From the NCBI RefSeq assembly GCF_002140975.2, contig NZ_CP147247.1, forward strand, positions 2,791,001 to 2,855,000: a stretch of 64,000 nt of DNA. Reading direction: 5' to 3'. This document shows, in pieces, positions 55,600 to 63,675 of the stretch. The number at the start of each line of letters is the position of its first letter. Positions within the stretch are counted from its first letter, which is position 1. The DNA comes from Enterococcus sp. 9E7_DIV0242 (GTDB lineage Bacteria > Bacillota > Bacilli > Lactobacillales > Enterococcaceae). The notes below the pieces were generated by a model. It was not told the origin of the DNA. It searched no databases and worked only from the letters and a program-made list of their open reading frames with translations. The translations under genes and the position numbers were made by a program.

Positions 55600-55695
55600 A
55601 TGAAAAAAATGACAAAGGATCAACAGGAAAAAGTAAAAGGCGGTAAATTTTGTGTAGTAGATGCATGGGGCTTCAAACTATTCTGCTGGTATTAA
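55600..55695 (+). CDS. Two-cysteine precursor peptide D, copy 2 (31 aa)
   Basis: Same protein as copy 1, exactly 153 bp downstream. Nucleotide changes in the mature part are synonymous. Own ribosome site AGAGGG. Confidence 0.8.
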   Translation: MKKMTKDQQEKVKGGKFCVVDAWGFKLFCWY

Positions 55696-55752
55696 GCTGC
55701 AGAACATAAGAACGAGTGAACAAACTAAAAACGAAAGAAGAGGGAAAATAAC

Positions 55753-55848
55753 ATGGAAAAAATGACAAAGGATCAACAGGAAAAAGTAAAAGGCGGTAAA
55801 TTTTGTGTAGTAGATGCATGGGGTTTTAAACTATTCTGCTGGTATTAA
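55753..55848 (+). CDS. Two-cysteine precursor peptide D, copy 3 (31 aa)
   Basis: Third copy, with Glu for Lys at residue 2 of the leader. The mature peptide is unchanged. Confidence 0.8.
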   Translation: MEKMTKDQQEKVKGGKFCVVDAWGFKLFCWY

Positions 55849-55905
55849 GCTGCAGAACATAAGAACGAGTGAACAAACTAAAAACGAAAGAAGAGGGAAA
55901 ATAAC

Positions 55906-56001
55906 ATGGAAAAAATGACAAAGGATCAACAGGAAAAAGTAAAAGGCGGTAAATTTTGTGTAGTAGATGCATGGGGTTTTAAATTATTCTGCTGGTATTA
56001 A
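55906..56001 (+). CDS. Two-cysteine precursor peptide D, copy 4 (31 aa)
   Basis: Fourth copy, also with Glu at leader residue 2. The mature peptide is unchanged. Confidence 0.8.
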   Translation: MEKMTKDQQEKVKGGKFCVVDAWGFKLFCWY

Positions 56002-56058
56002 GCCGCAGAACATAAGAACGAGTGAATAAACTAAAAACGAAAGAAGAAGGAAAATAAC

Positions 56059-56154
56059 ATGAAAAAAATGACAAAGGATCAGCAAGAAAAAGTAAAAGGC
56101 GGCAAATTTTGCGTAGTAGATGCATGGGGCTTCAAGCTATTCTGCTGGTATTAA
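56059..56154 (+). CDS. Two-cysteine precursor peptide D, copy 5 (31 aa)
   Basis: Fifth copy, with Lys at leader residue 2 and the same mature peptide. Its codon choices resemble copy 1 more than copies 3 and 4. A perfect terminator follows 24 bases after the stop. Confidence 0.8.
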   Translation: MKKMTKDQQEKVKGGKFCVVDAWGFKLFCWY

Positions 56155-56178
56155 AAAGTAAAAAAAGATGAAAAATGG

Positions 56179-56220
56179 AACAGGATATCGTTCGTGATAT
56201 CCTGTTTGTTTGTGTTTACG
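56179..56220 (+). terminator. Terminator of the precursor peptide operon
   Basis: AACAGGATATC (56179-56189) pairs perfectly over 11 bases with GATATCCTGTT (56196-56206), followed by a T-rich stretch. Confidence 0.85.
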
Positions 56221-56364
56221 TTTAGGTATCAATAATGAACGCTCAGGAAAAAATCAGTGTATTTTTAATCATCTTGTGCATGGTAATTAATCATTTACGC
56301 AAGAAATACTTGTACCTAGGATTTATTTGATAAAGTTAATTCAAGGAAACGGAGGGAATAAACG

Positions 56365-56979
56365 GTGGAAAAAACAATTTGGAATCTGTGGAATGTAGAA
56401 AATTATCTTAGCAACAGAATCTTAGCATTTATTTTAGAAGGACGGAACGAGATGGATCGCATAAGTTACTTAAAATGTAAACTGGGCGTAGAATCGATCG
56501 TTGTTAACTTGTCCAAGCTCTTATTCATTTATACATCCGCATTAATTCTGAGCGTTGGAGTTGAAACTCTTATTCTACATCTTAGTTTTCTAACAATTCG
56601 GGTGTTTGCGTATGGCGAGCATGCCGGAAGCAGCTTTGGTTGTATCATCAGTAGTATTTTATTGTTTGTCGGTTCAACTAGCATGCTAGTTGAAGGCTTG
56701 CTCTTTTCGGAAGGAGCTTTACTATTCTTACAGTTGATCAATGTGTTGATCTTAAGTAAATATGCACCAGGAGTCACAAGTAAAAATCCAGTTGGCAGTG
56801 AAGAGAAAAAAAGGAGACGAAGGATCCAAGCAATGTGTTCTTGCATGGTTGTGACTGCATTTGCAATGTGTGTCCCTGTACTGCTTATTCAAAATCTACT
56901 CATTGTTGGTAACTTTTTATCAAGCGTAACCGTATTACCAGTGCTATCAAAAAAAATGACAGAGGAGAATGGAAAATGA
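56365..56979 (+). CDS. agrB: AgrB-like membrane peptidase
   Basis: This 204-residue membrane protein (GTG start after CGGAGGG) cuts and cyclises an agrD-type peptide. The catalytic His and Cys appear in RVFAYGEHAGSSFGC with the seven-residue spacing seen in AgrB, and YAPGVTSKNPVG matches the conserved loop after the third helix. Several hydrophobic helices follow. Its stop overlaps the agrD start (ATGA). Confidence 0.9.
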   Translation: MEKTIWNLWNVENYLSNRILAFILEGRNEMDRISYLKCKLGVESIVVNLSKLLFIYTSALILSVGVETLILHLSFLTIRVFAYGEHAGSSFGCIISSILLFVGSTSMLVEGLLFSEGALLFLQLINVLILSKYAPGVTSKNPVGSEEKKRRRRIQAMCSCMVVTAFAMCVPVLLIQNLLIVGNFLSSVTVLPVLSKKMTEENGK

Positions 56980-57095
56980 AAAATTTATTAGTCGGATTGT
57001 TTACTACTTGGGGAGGACAAAATTTGGTTATGTGTTGTGGGGGATTTCTTGATGAAGTAGAGATCCCTAAAGAATTATTAAATGAATTGAAATGA
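56976..57095 (+). CDS. agrD: AgrD-like autoinducing peptide precursor (39 aa)
   Basis: This 39-codon gene overlaps agrB by four bases. An amphipathic N-terminus (KNLLVGLFTTWGGQNLV) is followed by MCCGGFL and then DEVEIPKELLNELK. The last block is almost the same as the AgrB recognition tail of staphylococcal AgrD (DEVEVPKEL). By that alignment the thiolactone ring would be the five residues CGGFL, closed by the second Cys, with a tail containing the first Cys. Confidence 0.88.
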   Translation: MKNLLVGLFTTWGGQNLVMCCGGFLDEVEIPKELLNELK

Positions 57096-57104
57096 TAATA
57101 TTAC

Positions 57105-57129
57105 AGCAGTCTTACGGGCTGCTTTTTTA
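57105..57129 (+). terminator. Terminator after agrD
   Basis: AGCAGTC pairs with GGGCTGCT-type bases over seven positions (one T-G) around TTACG, followed by six T residues. It separates agrBD from the kinase genes. Confidence 0.8.
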
Positions 57130-57146
57130 TTTGGGAAATTTTCAGT

Positions 57147-57176
57147 TTGCTTTTACTCTTTCTATAAATGTATAAT
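57147..57176 (+). promoter_or_regulatory. Promoter of the first agrC-like gene
   Basis: TTGCTT (57147-57152) and TATAAT (57171-57176) at 18-base spacing. The stretch from the -10 into the gene (TATAATTTAACTATCTTTGT) is repeated almost exactly before the second kinase gene. Confidence 0.65.
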
Positions 57177-57207
57177 TTAACTATCTTTGTGGAAAGTTGG
57201 ACAATTT

Positions 57208-58515
57208 ATGGAAGAAAGTGATGTCATATTAATAGCTGTAATATTTTTTCAGATGATGTTTGCCTATATAACTTTCAAACTGTTAATGGGGAAATGGTCG
57301 TTTAAAAAAATAGAAATTGCCCTTTTAGTAATAGGTGGCATTGTTATGGGGAATATTTTTTTATACTCCAACACTTTAGAGATGATCTTGTTAATCTTAT
57401 ATTTATTAGTTTTAGGTTTTATATTTGTTGATGCAAATAAATTTTTCATTATGGGTGCAATATCCTATTCAATGATTATCATGATCATTTGTGACCACAT
57501 ATCTAGCATGTTAGACGTATATCTATGGCATAATAACAATGTTGGTTCAAACTTTCTATCTGCGGTCTTACACATGACAGTAAGTATTGGCTTAGCTATA
57601 GGTATAGCATTCTTAATCACTGAAATCAAACCATCTATCGAAAAAAAAGTCCCATTCCTATCTGAATTCTACCCAATCATCAGTATCATGGGAATATTCA
57701 TGATGGTGATCTATTACAGTAGCATTTTCCTTGGGAAATACCTAGGCAACAATGTGGAGATCATTACATTGAATCTGGTCTTTTTTATTTTCTATTTCTT
57801 CATCTCGATCGTCGCATTTCTAATGTATGCCAGCTCAACAAAAAATCGATATGAAGCCCAACAAAAAGAACTGGAGTATCTATCGAATCAGCGGTATATG
57901 GATGTGATGGAAAGTCAGTTCAAAGAAATCAGTAAGTTTCGTCATGATTATAAGAATATTTTGACTTCCATGGAGAATTTCATTGTGGATCGTGACATGG
58001 ATGGGTTAGATGAGTATTACCATTCTATGTTGAAAACTTCTTCTAAAGTGATCGAACAAAATAATTACAAGTTGGAAAAGTTGGGGAATATTCAATTCAG
58101 AGCATTGAAAAGTATTCTGGCATCAAAGCTGATTACCGCACAGGAAAAAGGGATAGATGCTCGTATCGAGGTAACGGAGACAATTAACAAAGTAAATATG
58201 GATGCGGTATCATTGGTTCGACTGATGGGCATCTTTTTGGATAATGCAATCGAAGAACTGGAAGAATTAGGCAAGGGAATATTGTCCGTTGCAGTTTATC
58301 AGGATGAACAGGCCGTTCATTTGATCATTCAAAACAGCTGTCGAGAAGATATACCTAAGCTGCATCAATTGAAGACGAAAGGATTTTCAACAAAAGGGAC
58401 GAATCGTGGAAATGGTCTGAGCAATGTCCAAGACATTGTGACCGAAGCAGAGAATATTCGATTAGCAACAACGATTGAACACCATTTGTTTACACAGAAG
58501 CTAGTCATTGAGTAA
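57208..58515 (+). CDS. agrC: AgrC-like sensor histidine kinase 1
   Basis: ATG 57208, eleven bases after GGAAAG, gives 435 residues. The alternative TTG at 57187 would sit right at the predicted transcript start. About six membrane helices (residues 1-210) form the peptide sensor. The kinase half has FRHDYKNILTSMENF (phospho-acceptor His), FLDNAIEELEELG (N box) and KGTNRGNGLSNV (G box). From LHMTVSIGLAIG onward it is nearly identical to the next kinase. The first ~120 residues are different. Confidence 0.92.
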   Translation: MEESDVILIAVIFFQMMFAYITFKLLMGKWSFKKIEIALLVIGGIVMGNIFLYSNTLEMILLILYLLVLGFIFVDANKFFIMGAISYSMIIMIICDHISSMLDVYLWHNNNVGSNFLSAVLHMTVSIGLAIGIAFLITEIKPSIEKKVPFLSEFYPIISIMGIFMMVIYYSSIFLGKYLGNNVEIITLNLVFFIFYFFISIVAFLMYASSTKNRYEAQQKELEYLSNQRYMDVMESQFKEISKFRHDYKNILTSMENFIVDRDMDGLDEYYHSMLKTSSKVIEQNNYKLEKLGNIQFRALKSILASKLITAQEKGIDARIEVTETINKVNMDAVSLVRLMGIFLDNAIEELEELGKGILSVAVYQDEQAVHLIIQNSCREDIPKLHQLKTKGFSTKGTNRGNGLSNVQDIVTEAENIRLATTIEHHLFTQKLVIE

Positions 58516-58577
58516 TAAAGGTATATGTATTTATTAAACCTTATTGTATATTAAAGTTTCTTTTTGTATTATTCAAT

Positions 58578-58606
58578 TTGCGTAAGTTTTTACAAAGATG
58601 TATAAT
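58578..58606 (+). promoter_or_regulatory. Promoter of the second agrC-like gene
   Basis: TTGCGT (58578-58583) and TATAAT (58601-58606) at 17-base spacing, followed by the same downstream stretch as at the first kinase gene. Confidence 0.65.
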
Positions 58607-58637
58607 TTAATTATCTTTGTGGAAGGTTGGGATTTTG

Positions 58638-59948
58638 TTGGAAATAAAGGAGTGGATACCTACAATTGCTGTGGGTTTTCAAACGATTTTTAGCTATATA
58701 GTTTTGAAATTGTTGATAAATGATAGAAATATCAGAAAAATAGAAAGTATTTTATTGATATTTTTTTCTACTATAATAGGAAGTACATTCTTTTGGGTAG
58801 GAACATACGGAAGCGTTCTAATGATTTTGTTTTTGTTGCTCTTCGGCTTTTACTTTATCCCAACAAGAAAATTGTATATTGCAGGTGCGTTATCCTATTC
58901 GTTGATATTTATGGTCATAAGTGATCATATTGCAGGTGTAGCTGATGGATATATTTGGGGTACTAAAGGGATATCAACGATTTTATGGGATACGTTCTTA
59001 CACATGACAGTAAGTATTGGCTTAGCTATAGGTACAGCATTTTTAATTACTAAAATCAAACCATCTGTCGAAAAAAAAGTCCCATTCCTATCTGAATTCT
59101 ACCCAATCATCAGTATCATGGGAATATTCATGATGGTGATCTATTACAGCAGTATTTTCCTTGGAAAATATCTAGGCAACAATGTAGAGATCATTACCTT
59201 GAATCTGGTCTTTTTTATTTTCTATTTCTTTATTTCGACCGTCGCGTTTCTAATGTATGCGAGCTCAACAAAAAATCGATATGAAGCCCAACAAAAAGAA
59301 CTGGAGTATCTATCGAATCAGCGATACATGGATGTGATGGAAAGTCAGTTCAAAGAAATCAGTAAGTTTCGTCACGATTATAAGAATATTTTGACTTCTA
59401 TGGAGAATTTCATTGTGGATCGTGATATGGATGGGTTAGATGAGTATTACCATTCTATGTTGAAAACTTCTTCTAAAGTGATCGAGCAAAATAATTACAA
59501 GTTGGAAAAGTTGGGGAATATTCAAGTCAGAGCGCTGAAAAGTATTCTGGCATCAAAGCTGATTACCGCACAGGAAAAAGGGATAGATGCTCGCATCGAG
59601 GTAACGGAGACGATCAACAAAGTAAATATGGATGCGGTGTCATTGGTTCGCCTGATGGGCATCTTTTTGGATAATGCAATCGAAGAGCTGGAAGAATTAG
59701 GCAAAGGAATACTGTCCGTTGCAGTTTATCAAGATGAACAGGCTGTTCATTTGATCATTCAAAACAGCTGTCGAGAAGATATACCTAAGCTGCATCAATT
59801 GAAGGCTAAAGGGTTTTCAACAAAAGGGACGAATCGTGGAAATGGTCTGAGCAATGTTCAGGATATCGTAACCGAGGCAGAGAATATCCGATTAGCAACA
59901 ACGATTGAACACCAACTGTTTACGCAGAAGCTGGTTATTGAATTTTAA
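58638..59948 (+). CDS. AgrC-like sensor histidine kinase 2
   Basis: TTG 58638 follows GGAAGG and matches the ATG position of kinase 1. The product is 436 residues. The kinase half carries the same FRHDYKNIL, N-box and G-box motifs and differs from kinase 1 at only a few residues. The N-terminal sensor (about residues 1-120) is distinct (for example WIPTIAVGFQTIFSYIVLK and GTKGISTILWDTF). Both probably phosphorylate the single response regulator that follows. Duplication with divergence or replacement of the sensor is inferred. Confidence 0.92.
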   Translation: MEIKEWIPTIAVGFQTIFSYIVLKLLINDRNIRKIESILLIFFSTIIGSTFFWVGTYGSVLMILFLLLFGFYFIPTRKLYIAGALSYSLIFMVISDHIAGVADGYIWGTKGISTILWDTFLHMTVSIGLAIGTAFLITKIKPSVEKKVPFLSEFYPIISIMGIFMMVIYYSSIFLGKYLGNNVEIITLNLVFFIFYFFISTVAFLMYASSTKNRYEAQQKELEYLSNQRYMDVMESQFKEISKFRHDYKNILTSMENFIVDRDMDGLDEYYHSMLKTSSKVIEQNNYKLEKLGNIQVRALKSILASKLITAQEKGIDARIEVTETINKVNMDAVSLVRLMGIFLDNAIEELEELGKGILSVAVYQDEQAVHLIIQNSCREDIPKLHQLKAKGFSTKGTNRGNGLSNVQDIVTEAENIRLATTIEHQLFTQKLVIEF

Positions 59949-59999
59949 CTATAGAGACACGAAAAAATTAAGGGAGTTTTTACAAAAGGAGGAGAAGAA

Positions 60000-60719
60000 A
60001 TGCTGTCTATTATTATCTGTGAAGATGACTGGAAACAACGCCAGATGTTGGAACAGTACGTGAAGAATTTTATCATGATCGAAAATTTGGATATGGAGTT
60101 GGCATTTTCAACGGGTAATCCGACTGAGGTGTTAGAGTTCGTTAAGAGTAAGCCAAAATTTGTGGGGCTATACTTTTTTGATGTGGATTTGCAGCATGAG
60201 ATGTCTGGGTTGACTTTGGCAGCTGAAATTCGGAAATACGATGATTTGGGGAAAATCGTATTTGTGACAACACATGGCGAGTTGTCTTATCTGACATTTA
60301 CATATAAAGTGGAAGCAATGGATTATATCATCAAAGATACACAGGAAAATATTCAGAAACGTGTATGTGAGTGCATCCAAATCGCCCATGATCGAAGCCT
60401 GAATGATCGGAGCGGGAAAAAGCATTTCTTTAAATTTAAAGATGGGGATGCGATTCGATCAGTAGATATCAATGATATTATTTTCTTCGAGTCTTCTATG
60501 TCCTCGCATAAAGTCATCATGCATTTGGAAAATGGAGAAGAAGAATTCTATGGTGCTTTAAAGGATATTGAAGATCAATATGAAGATTTTTATCGTTGCC
60601 ATAAATCATTCTTGATCAATAAAAACCATGTTGCTAAAATACAGAAGAAAGAACGTGTTGTGGAAATGAGCAATGGCGAGACGTGTCTGGTTTCTGTACG
60701 GGCGATGAAGAATTTGTAA
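60000..60719 (+). CDS. agrA: AgrA-like LytTR response regulator
   Basis: This 239-residue regulator follows AAAGGAGGAG. The receiver domain (residues 1-125) has ICEDDWKQR (acidic pocket) and the phospho-acceptor Asp in YFFDVDLQHEMSG. The LytTR DNA-binding domain (about 140-239) includes FFKFKDGDAIRSV, IIFFESSMSSHKV and the FYRCHKSFLINKNHV segment typical of AgrA. It should activate the agrBD and peptide promoters. Confidence 0.93.
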   Translation: MLSIIICEDDWKQRQMLEQYVKNFIMIENLDMELAFSTGNPTEVLEFVKSKPKFVGLYFFDVDLQHEMSGLTLAAEIRKYDDLGKIVFVTTHGELSYLTFTYKVEAMDYIIKDTQENIQKRVCECIQIAHDRSLNDRSGKKHFFKFKDGDAIRSVDINDIIFFESSMSSHKVIMHLENGEEEFYGALKDIEDQYEDFYRCHKSFLINKNHVAKIQKKERVVEMSNGETCLVSVRAMKNL

Positions 60720-61207
60720 TAAACATACTAAGATTAGTGGGTAGGTTGTGACAGAAATGATTAGCTTCAAGCGCCAGGTAGGTACTTTTCATCATCTGTT
60801 CTGCTCGAAAGAGCACTCACAGTGATTCTAAGCAATAAGGCGAAAATTCCGAAAATGACAAGAAACACGGAATGGAACATTCCGGTGTTGATTGATTCCT
60901 ACTTGGTATCCAATAAATTTTTGCGAATTCTCGTCTTATTGTCGAAGAGCCTTGAAACACAGTGGTTTACCACTGATGCATTCTCGCTTGTGGCTCGTCG
61001 CAGTTTAGGGTCTATGAGTGTCGAGCGGACATCGACGCAGCTCGCTGCTAGTAGCTATTTCGGGAACAACGTTTATCCGGTATCAAGGGGCTGAGACAGA
61101 CCAATGTCACAGTCCCTTTCCTATTTAAAAATAGTAAACCACGATAGGACGACCTGCAATTAGTTATGAAGATTTTCTTTATATATAGCCTTCTTTGATT
61201 TCCTTTC
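60720..61207. other. Intergenic region with several hairpins, no gene called
   Basis: A 90-codon frame exists (60822-61094), but it lacks a ribosome site and is dominated by inverted repeats: GGAATG-GAA-CATTCC (60869-60883) and CAGTGG-TTTA-CCACTG (60960-60975). It also has a GCTCGCTGCTAGTAGC-type segment. It looks like a structured non-coding repeat rather than a protein gene. Confidence 0.5.
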
Positions 61208-61236
61208 TTTTCATTAATCCTCAGCTATGTTAGAAT
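61208..61236 (+). promoter_or_regulatory. Promoter for the Asp23-family gene
   Basis: TTTTCA (61208) and TAGAAT (61231-61236) at 17-base spacing, with an extended TGT in front of the -10. Confidence 0.55.
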
Positions 61237-61285
61237 GTTAAGGAAGAAAATAGGGCAATTGTGCTCTTTAAGGAGGCTTTCATCA

Positions 61286-61648
61286 ATGGCTGTAAAAATC
61301 AAAACATCGGCAGGTACCATTGAGATTACCAATGAAGTTATTGCTACAGTAGTCGGCGGAGCTGCTACAGATATTTATGGAATCGTCGGAATGGCTAGTA
61401 AAAATCAAATTAAAGATAATCTGAATGAGATTTTACGTAGAGAGAATTACTCAAAAGGCGTGGTTGTACGCCAGGAAGAAAATGGTGTCGCTGTAGACGT
61501 GTATACAATCGTCAGCTATGGCACGAAAATTTCTGAAGTTTCTCGTAATGTACAGGAAAAAGTGATGTACAATCTTGAAACATTGCTGGGCGTTACTGCA
61601 AACTCTGTGAATGTATTTGTGCAGGGTGTACGTGTGCTGCCTGACTAG
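61286..61648 (+). CDS. Asp23/Gls24 family envelope stress protein
   Basis: ATG 61286 after AAGGAGG gives 120 residues. The pattern IKTSAGTIEITNEVIATVVG, TDIYGIVGMASKN and VDVYTIVSYGTKISEVSRNVQ with a C-terminal VNVFVQGVRVLPD is typical of the short Asp23 proteins (YloU type) found next to fakA in Firmicutes. A link to cell-envelope homeostasis is known for the family. The precise role here is not. Confidence 0.92.
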   Translation: MAVKIKTSAGTIEITNEVIATVVGGAATDIYGIVGMASKNQIKDNLNEILRRENYSKGVVVRQEENGVAVDVYTIVSYGTKISEVSRNVQEKVMYNLETLLGVTANSVNVFVQGVRVLPD

Positions 61649-61718
61649 AGCAGCTAGCTGTTAGTAAAAGAGTAGATCTCTGAATGGACTAGCAGTGATC
61701 TAAAGGAGGATATCTTAG

Positions 61719-63395
61719 GTGAATGTAACAGAAATCAGCGCAAGTCAGTTCCAGGAAATGGTACAGGCAGGTGCGTCACGTCTGCATGTGAATGCAGAAT
61801 ATGTCAACTCATTAAACGTTTTCCCTGTGCCGGATGGTGACACAGGAACAAATATGAATTTATCAATGACCAGTGGAGCGAAAGCAGTAGCGGACTCCAC
61901 TTCTGAAAAAGTCGGAGAGCTTGCGACCGCCTTATCAAAAGGATTATTGATGGGTGCCAGAGGAAATTCTGGTGTAATCTTGTCACAACTGTTCAGAGGG
62001 TTTTCAAAACAAATCCCAGATGTGACAACATTGAATGCAAAGGATTTTGCGGCGGCTTTCACTCATGGTGTGGAGACTGCATATAAAGCGGTCATGAAGC
62101 CTGTTGAAGGAACGATTTTGACGGTCTCTCGTGAAGCAGCTCGTACCGGTGAACGTAAAGCAAAAGAAACAGATGACTGTGTCGAAGTAATGGAAGCAGT
62201 GGTTAAAGGTGCGAAACGTGCGCTTGCTAAAACACCGGATTTATTGCCTGTGTTGAAAGAAGTCGGTGTTGTCGATAGTGGTGGTCAAGGTCTTTTATTT
62301 ATCTATGAAGGATTTTTAGATGTACTATCCGGCAATTACAATCCGGAAGAAGTCTATGAGCCATCTCCGGCTGAAATGGACGAAATGGTAAATGCTGAGC
62401 ATCATCGTAGTGTGCAAGGGCAAATGGCAACAGAAGATATCCATTTTGGTTATTGTACAGAAATCATGGTTCAGATCGGTGACGGTCCTACAGTTGACAG
62501 TAAATTCGATTATGAAACATTCAGAAACTATCTGGATGGTTTAGGTGATTCCCTACTTGTTGTTAATGATGACGAAATCATCAAGGTTCACGTGCATACA
62601 GAACATCCTGGTGAAGTAATGAATTACGGACAGAAATTTGGGTCGCTGGTAAAAATCAAAGTTGATAACATGCGCTTACAGCATGAAACAATTCTTGAGC
62701 ATGACCAACAAACACCGACACCAGTTAAGAAGGAACGTGTTCCTTTTGCAGTGATTGCGATTGCTGCCGGTAAAGGGGTTCAGGAGCTATTTAGAAGTCT
62801 GGGCGCAAGCTACATCATCAGCGGTGGACAGACGATGAATCCAAGTACAGAGGATATTTTAAAAGCAATCAAAGAAGTGAACGCAGATAAAGTCATTATT
62901 CTTCCAAATAATAAAAATATCTTTATGGCTGCGGATCAAGCAGCAGAAGTTGCCGATTTACCGGTTGCCGTTGTACCATCGAAGACGATCTCTCAAGGGA
63001 TGACAGCAATGCTGGCGTTCAATGATCAACAATCATTGGAAGACAATAAAGAAAGCATGACAACGATGTTGGAGAGCGTAGTCAGTGGACAGGTAACAAC
63101 TGCTGTACGTGATACAACCATCGATAATGTAGAAATCAAAAAAGATGACTATCTGGGAATGGTCGATGGAAAAATCGTTATTTCAGAACCGGATATGTTC
63201 CAGGCTTCTCTGAACACATTAAACCGTATGGTAGATGAGGACACAGAAATCGTGACAATCATCGTTGGTGAAGATGGTCAGTTATCTGAGGCAGAAAAAC
63301 TAGCCGCAGCTTTGACTGAGGAACATGAAGACCTAGAAACAGAAATCCATGAAGGCGATCAGCCGGTTTATCCATACCTGTTTTCAGCTGAGTAA
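61719..63395 (+). CDS. fakA: Fatty acid kinase catalytic subunit FakA (DhaL/YloV-like)
   Basis: This 558-residue protein (GTG start, AAAGGAGG upstream) has an N-terminal DhaL-like kinase domain. The metal/ATP site VFPVPDGDTGTNMNLSM and GARGNSGVILSQ are clear. A linker and a C-terminal DegV-like domain (about 330-558) follow. With a FakB partner it phosphorylates exogenous fatty acids for phospholipid synthesis. It is co-located with the Asp23-family gene and recG. Confidence 0.93.
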   Translation: MNVTEISASQFQEMVQAGASRLHVNAEYVNSLNVFPVPDGDTGTNMNLSMTSGAKAVADSTSEKVGELATALSKGLLMGARGNSGVILSQLFRGFSKQIPDVTTLNAKDFAAAFTHGVETAYKAVMKPVEGTILTVSREAARTGERKAKETDDCVEVMEAVVKGAKRALAKTPDLLPVLKEVGVVDSGGQGLLFIYEGFLDVLSGNYNPEEVYEPSPAEMDEMVNAEHHRSVQGQMATEDIHFGYCTEIMVQIGDGPTVDSKFDYETFRNYLDGLGDSLLVVNDDEIIKVHVHTEHPGEVMNYGQKFGSLVKIKVDNMRLQHETILEHDQQTPTPVKKERVPFAVIAIAAGKGVQELFRSLGASYIISGGQTMNPSTEDILKAIKEVNADKVIILPNNKNIFMAADQAAEVADLPVAVVPSKTISQGMTAMLAFNDQQSLEDNKESMTTMLESVVSGQVTTAVRDTTIDNVEIKKDDYLGMVDGKIVISEPDMFQASLNTLNRMVDEDTEIVTIIVGEDGQLSEAEKLAAALTEEHEDLETEIHEGDQPVYPYLFSAE

Positions 63396-63675
63396 TCACT
63401 TAGTCAGTCAAGACAGATTTTGTATAAAACGCCGCTTTGTGGAACTGGCAGGATAGATGGCTAACAGAGGGAAATTTATCTGTTACAGCTCACTCAGCCG
63501 ATAAAAGTAAGAGTCTGAACAGTATTCTATTAAGGATATTGGTACAGACTCTTTTCTATAGAAGATACTAAAAAGGGAGCGCTGTTTGTCTAGATCATTT
63601 TTTAGCGTTGGCTAGACAAATCTGCTCATTGGTTTCTTTTAAATGAATCGAAGGAAAAGGAAAGGAGGCGCATTG
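63396..63675. other. Intergenic region with terminator at 63511-63556
   Basis: GAGTCTG (63511) pairs with CAGACTC (ending 63551) followed by TTTT, ending the fakA unit. AAGGAGG at 63662 precedes recG. No other feature seen. Confidence 0.55.

Larger units (their letters stand above)
55447..56154 (+). repeat. Tandem gene array, 153-bp period, five units
   Basis: ATG codons lie at 55447, 55600, 55753, 55906 and 56059, exactly 153 bp apart. Each unit is a 96-bp gene plus a 57-bp spacer with a shared ribosome site and conserved words (GCAGAACATAAGAACGAGT). It is a recent tandem amplification. Confidence 0.95.

Noticed and set aside
54647..56154. Lanthipeptide or sactipeptide precursors
   Set aside because: No LanM/LanBC, radical-SAM or other modifying enzyme is present in the locus, and the cores have few Ser/Thr. 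Disulfide closure fits better.
60822..61094. 90-codon plus-strand frame after agrA
   Set aside because: No ribosome site, and the segment is built of inverted repeats, so a structured non-coding region is more likely.
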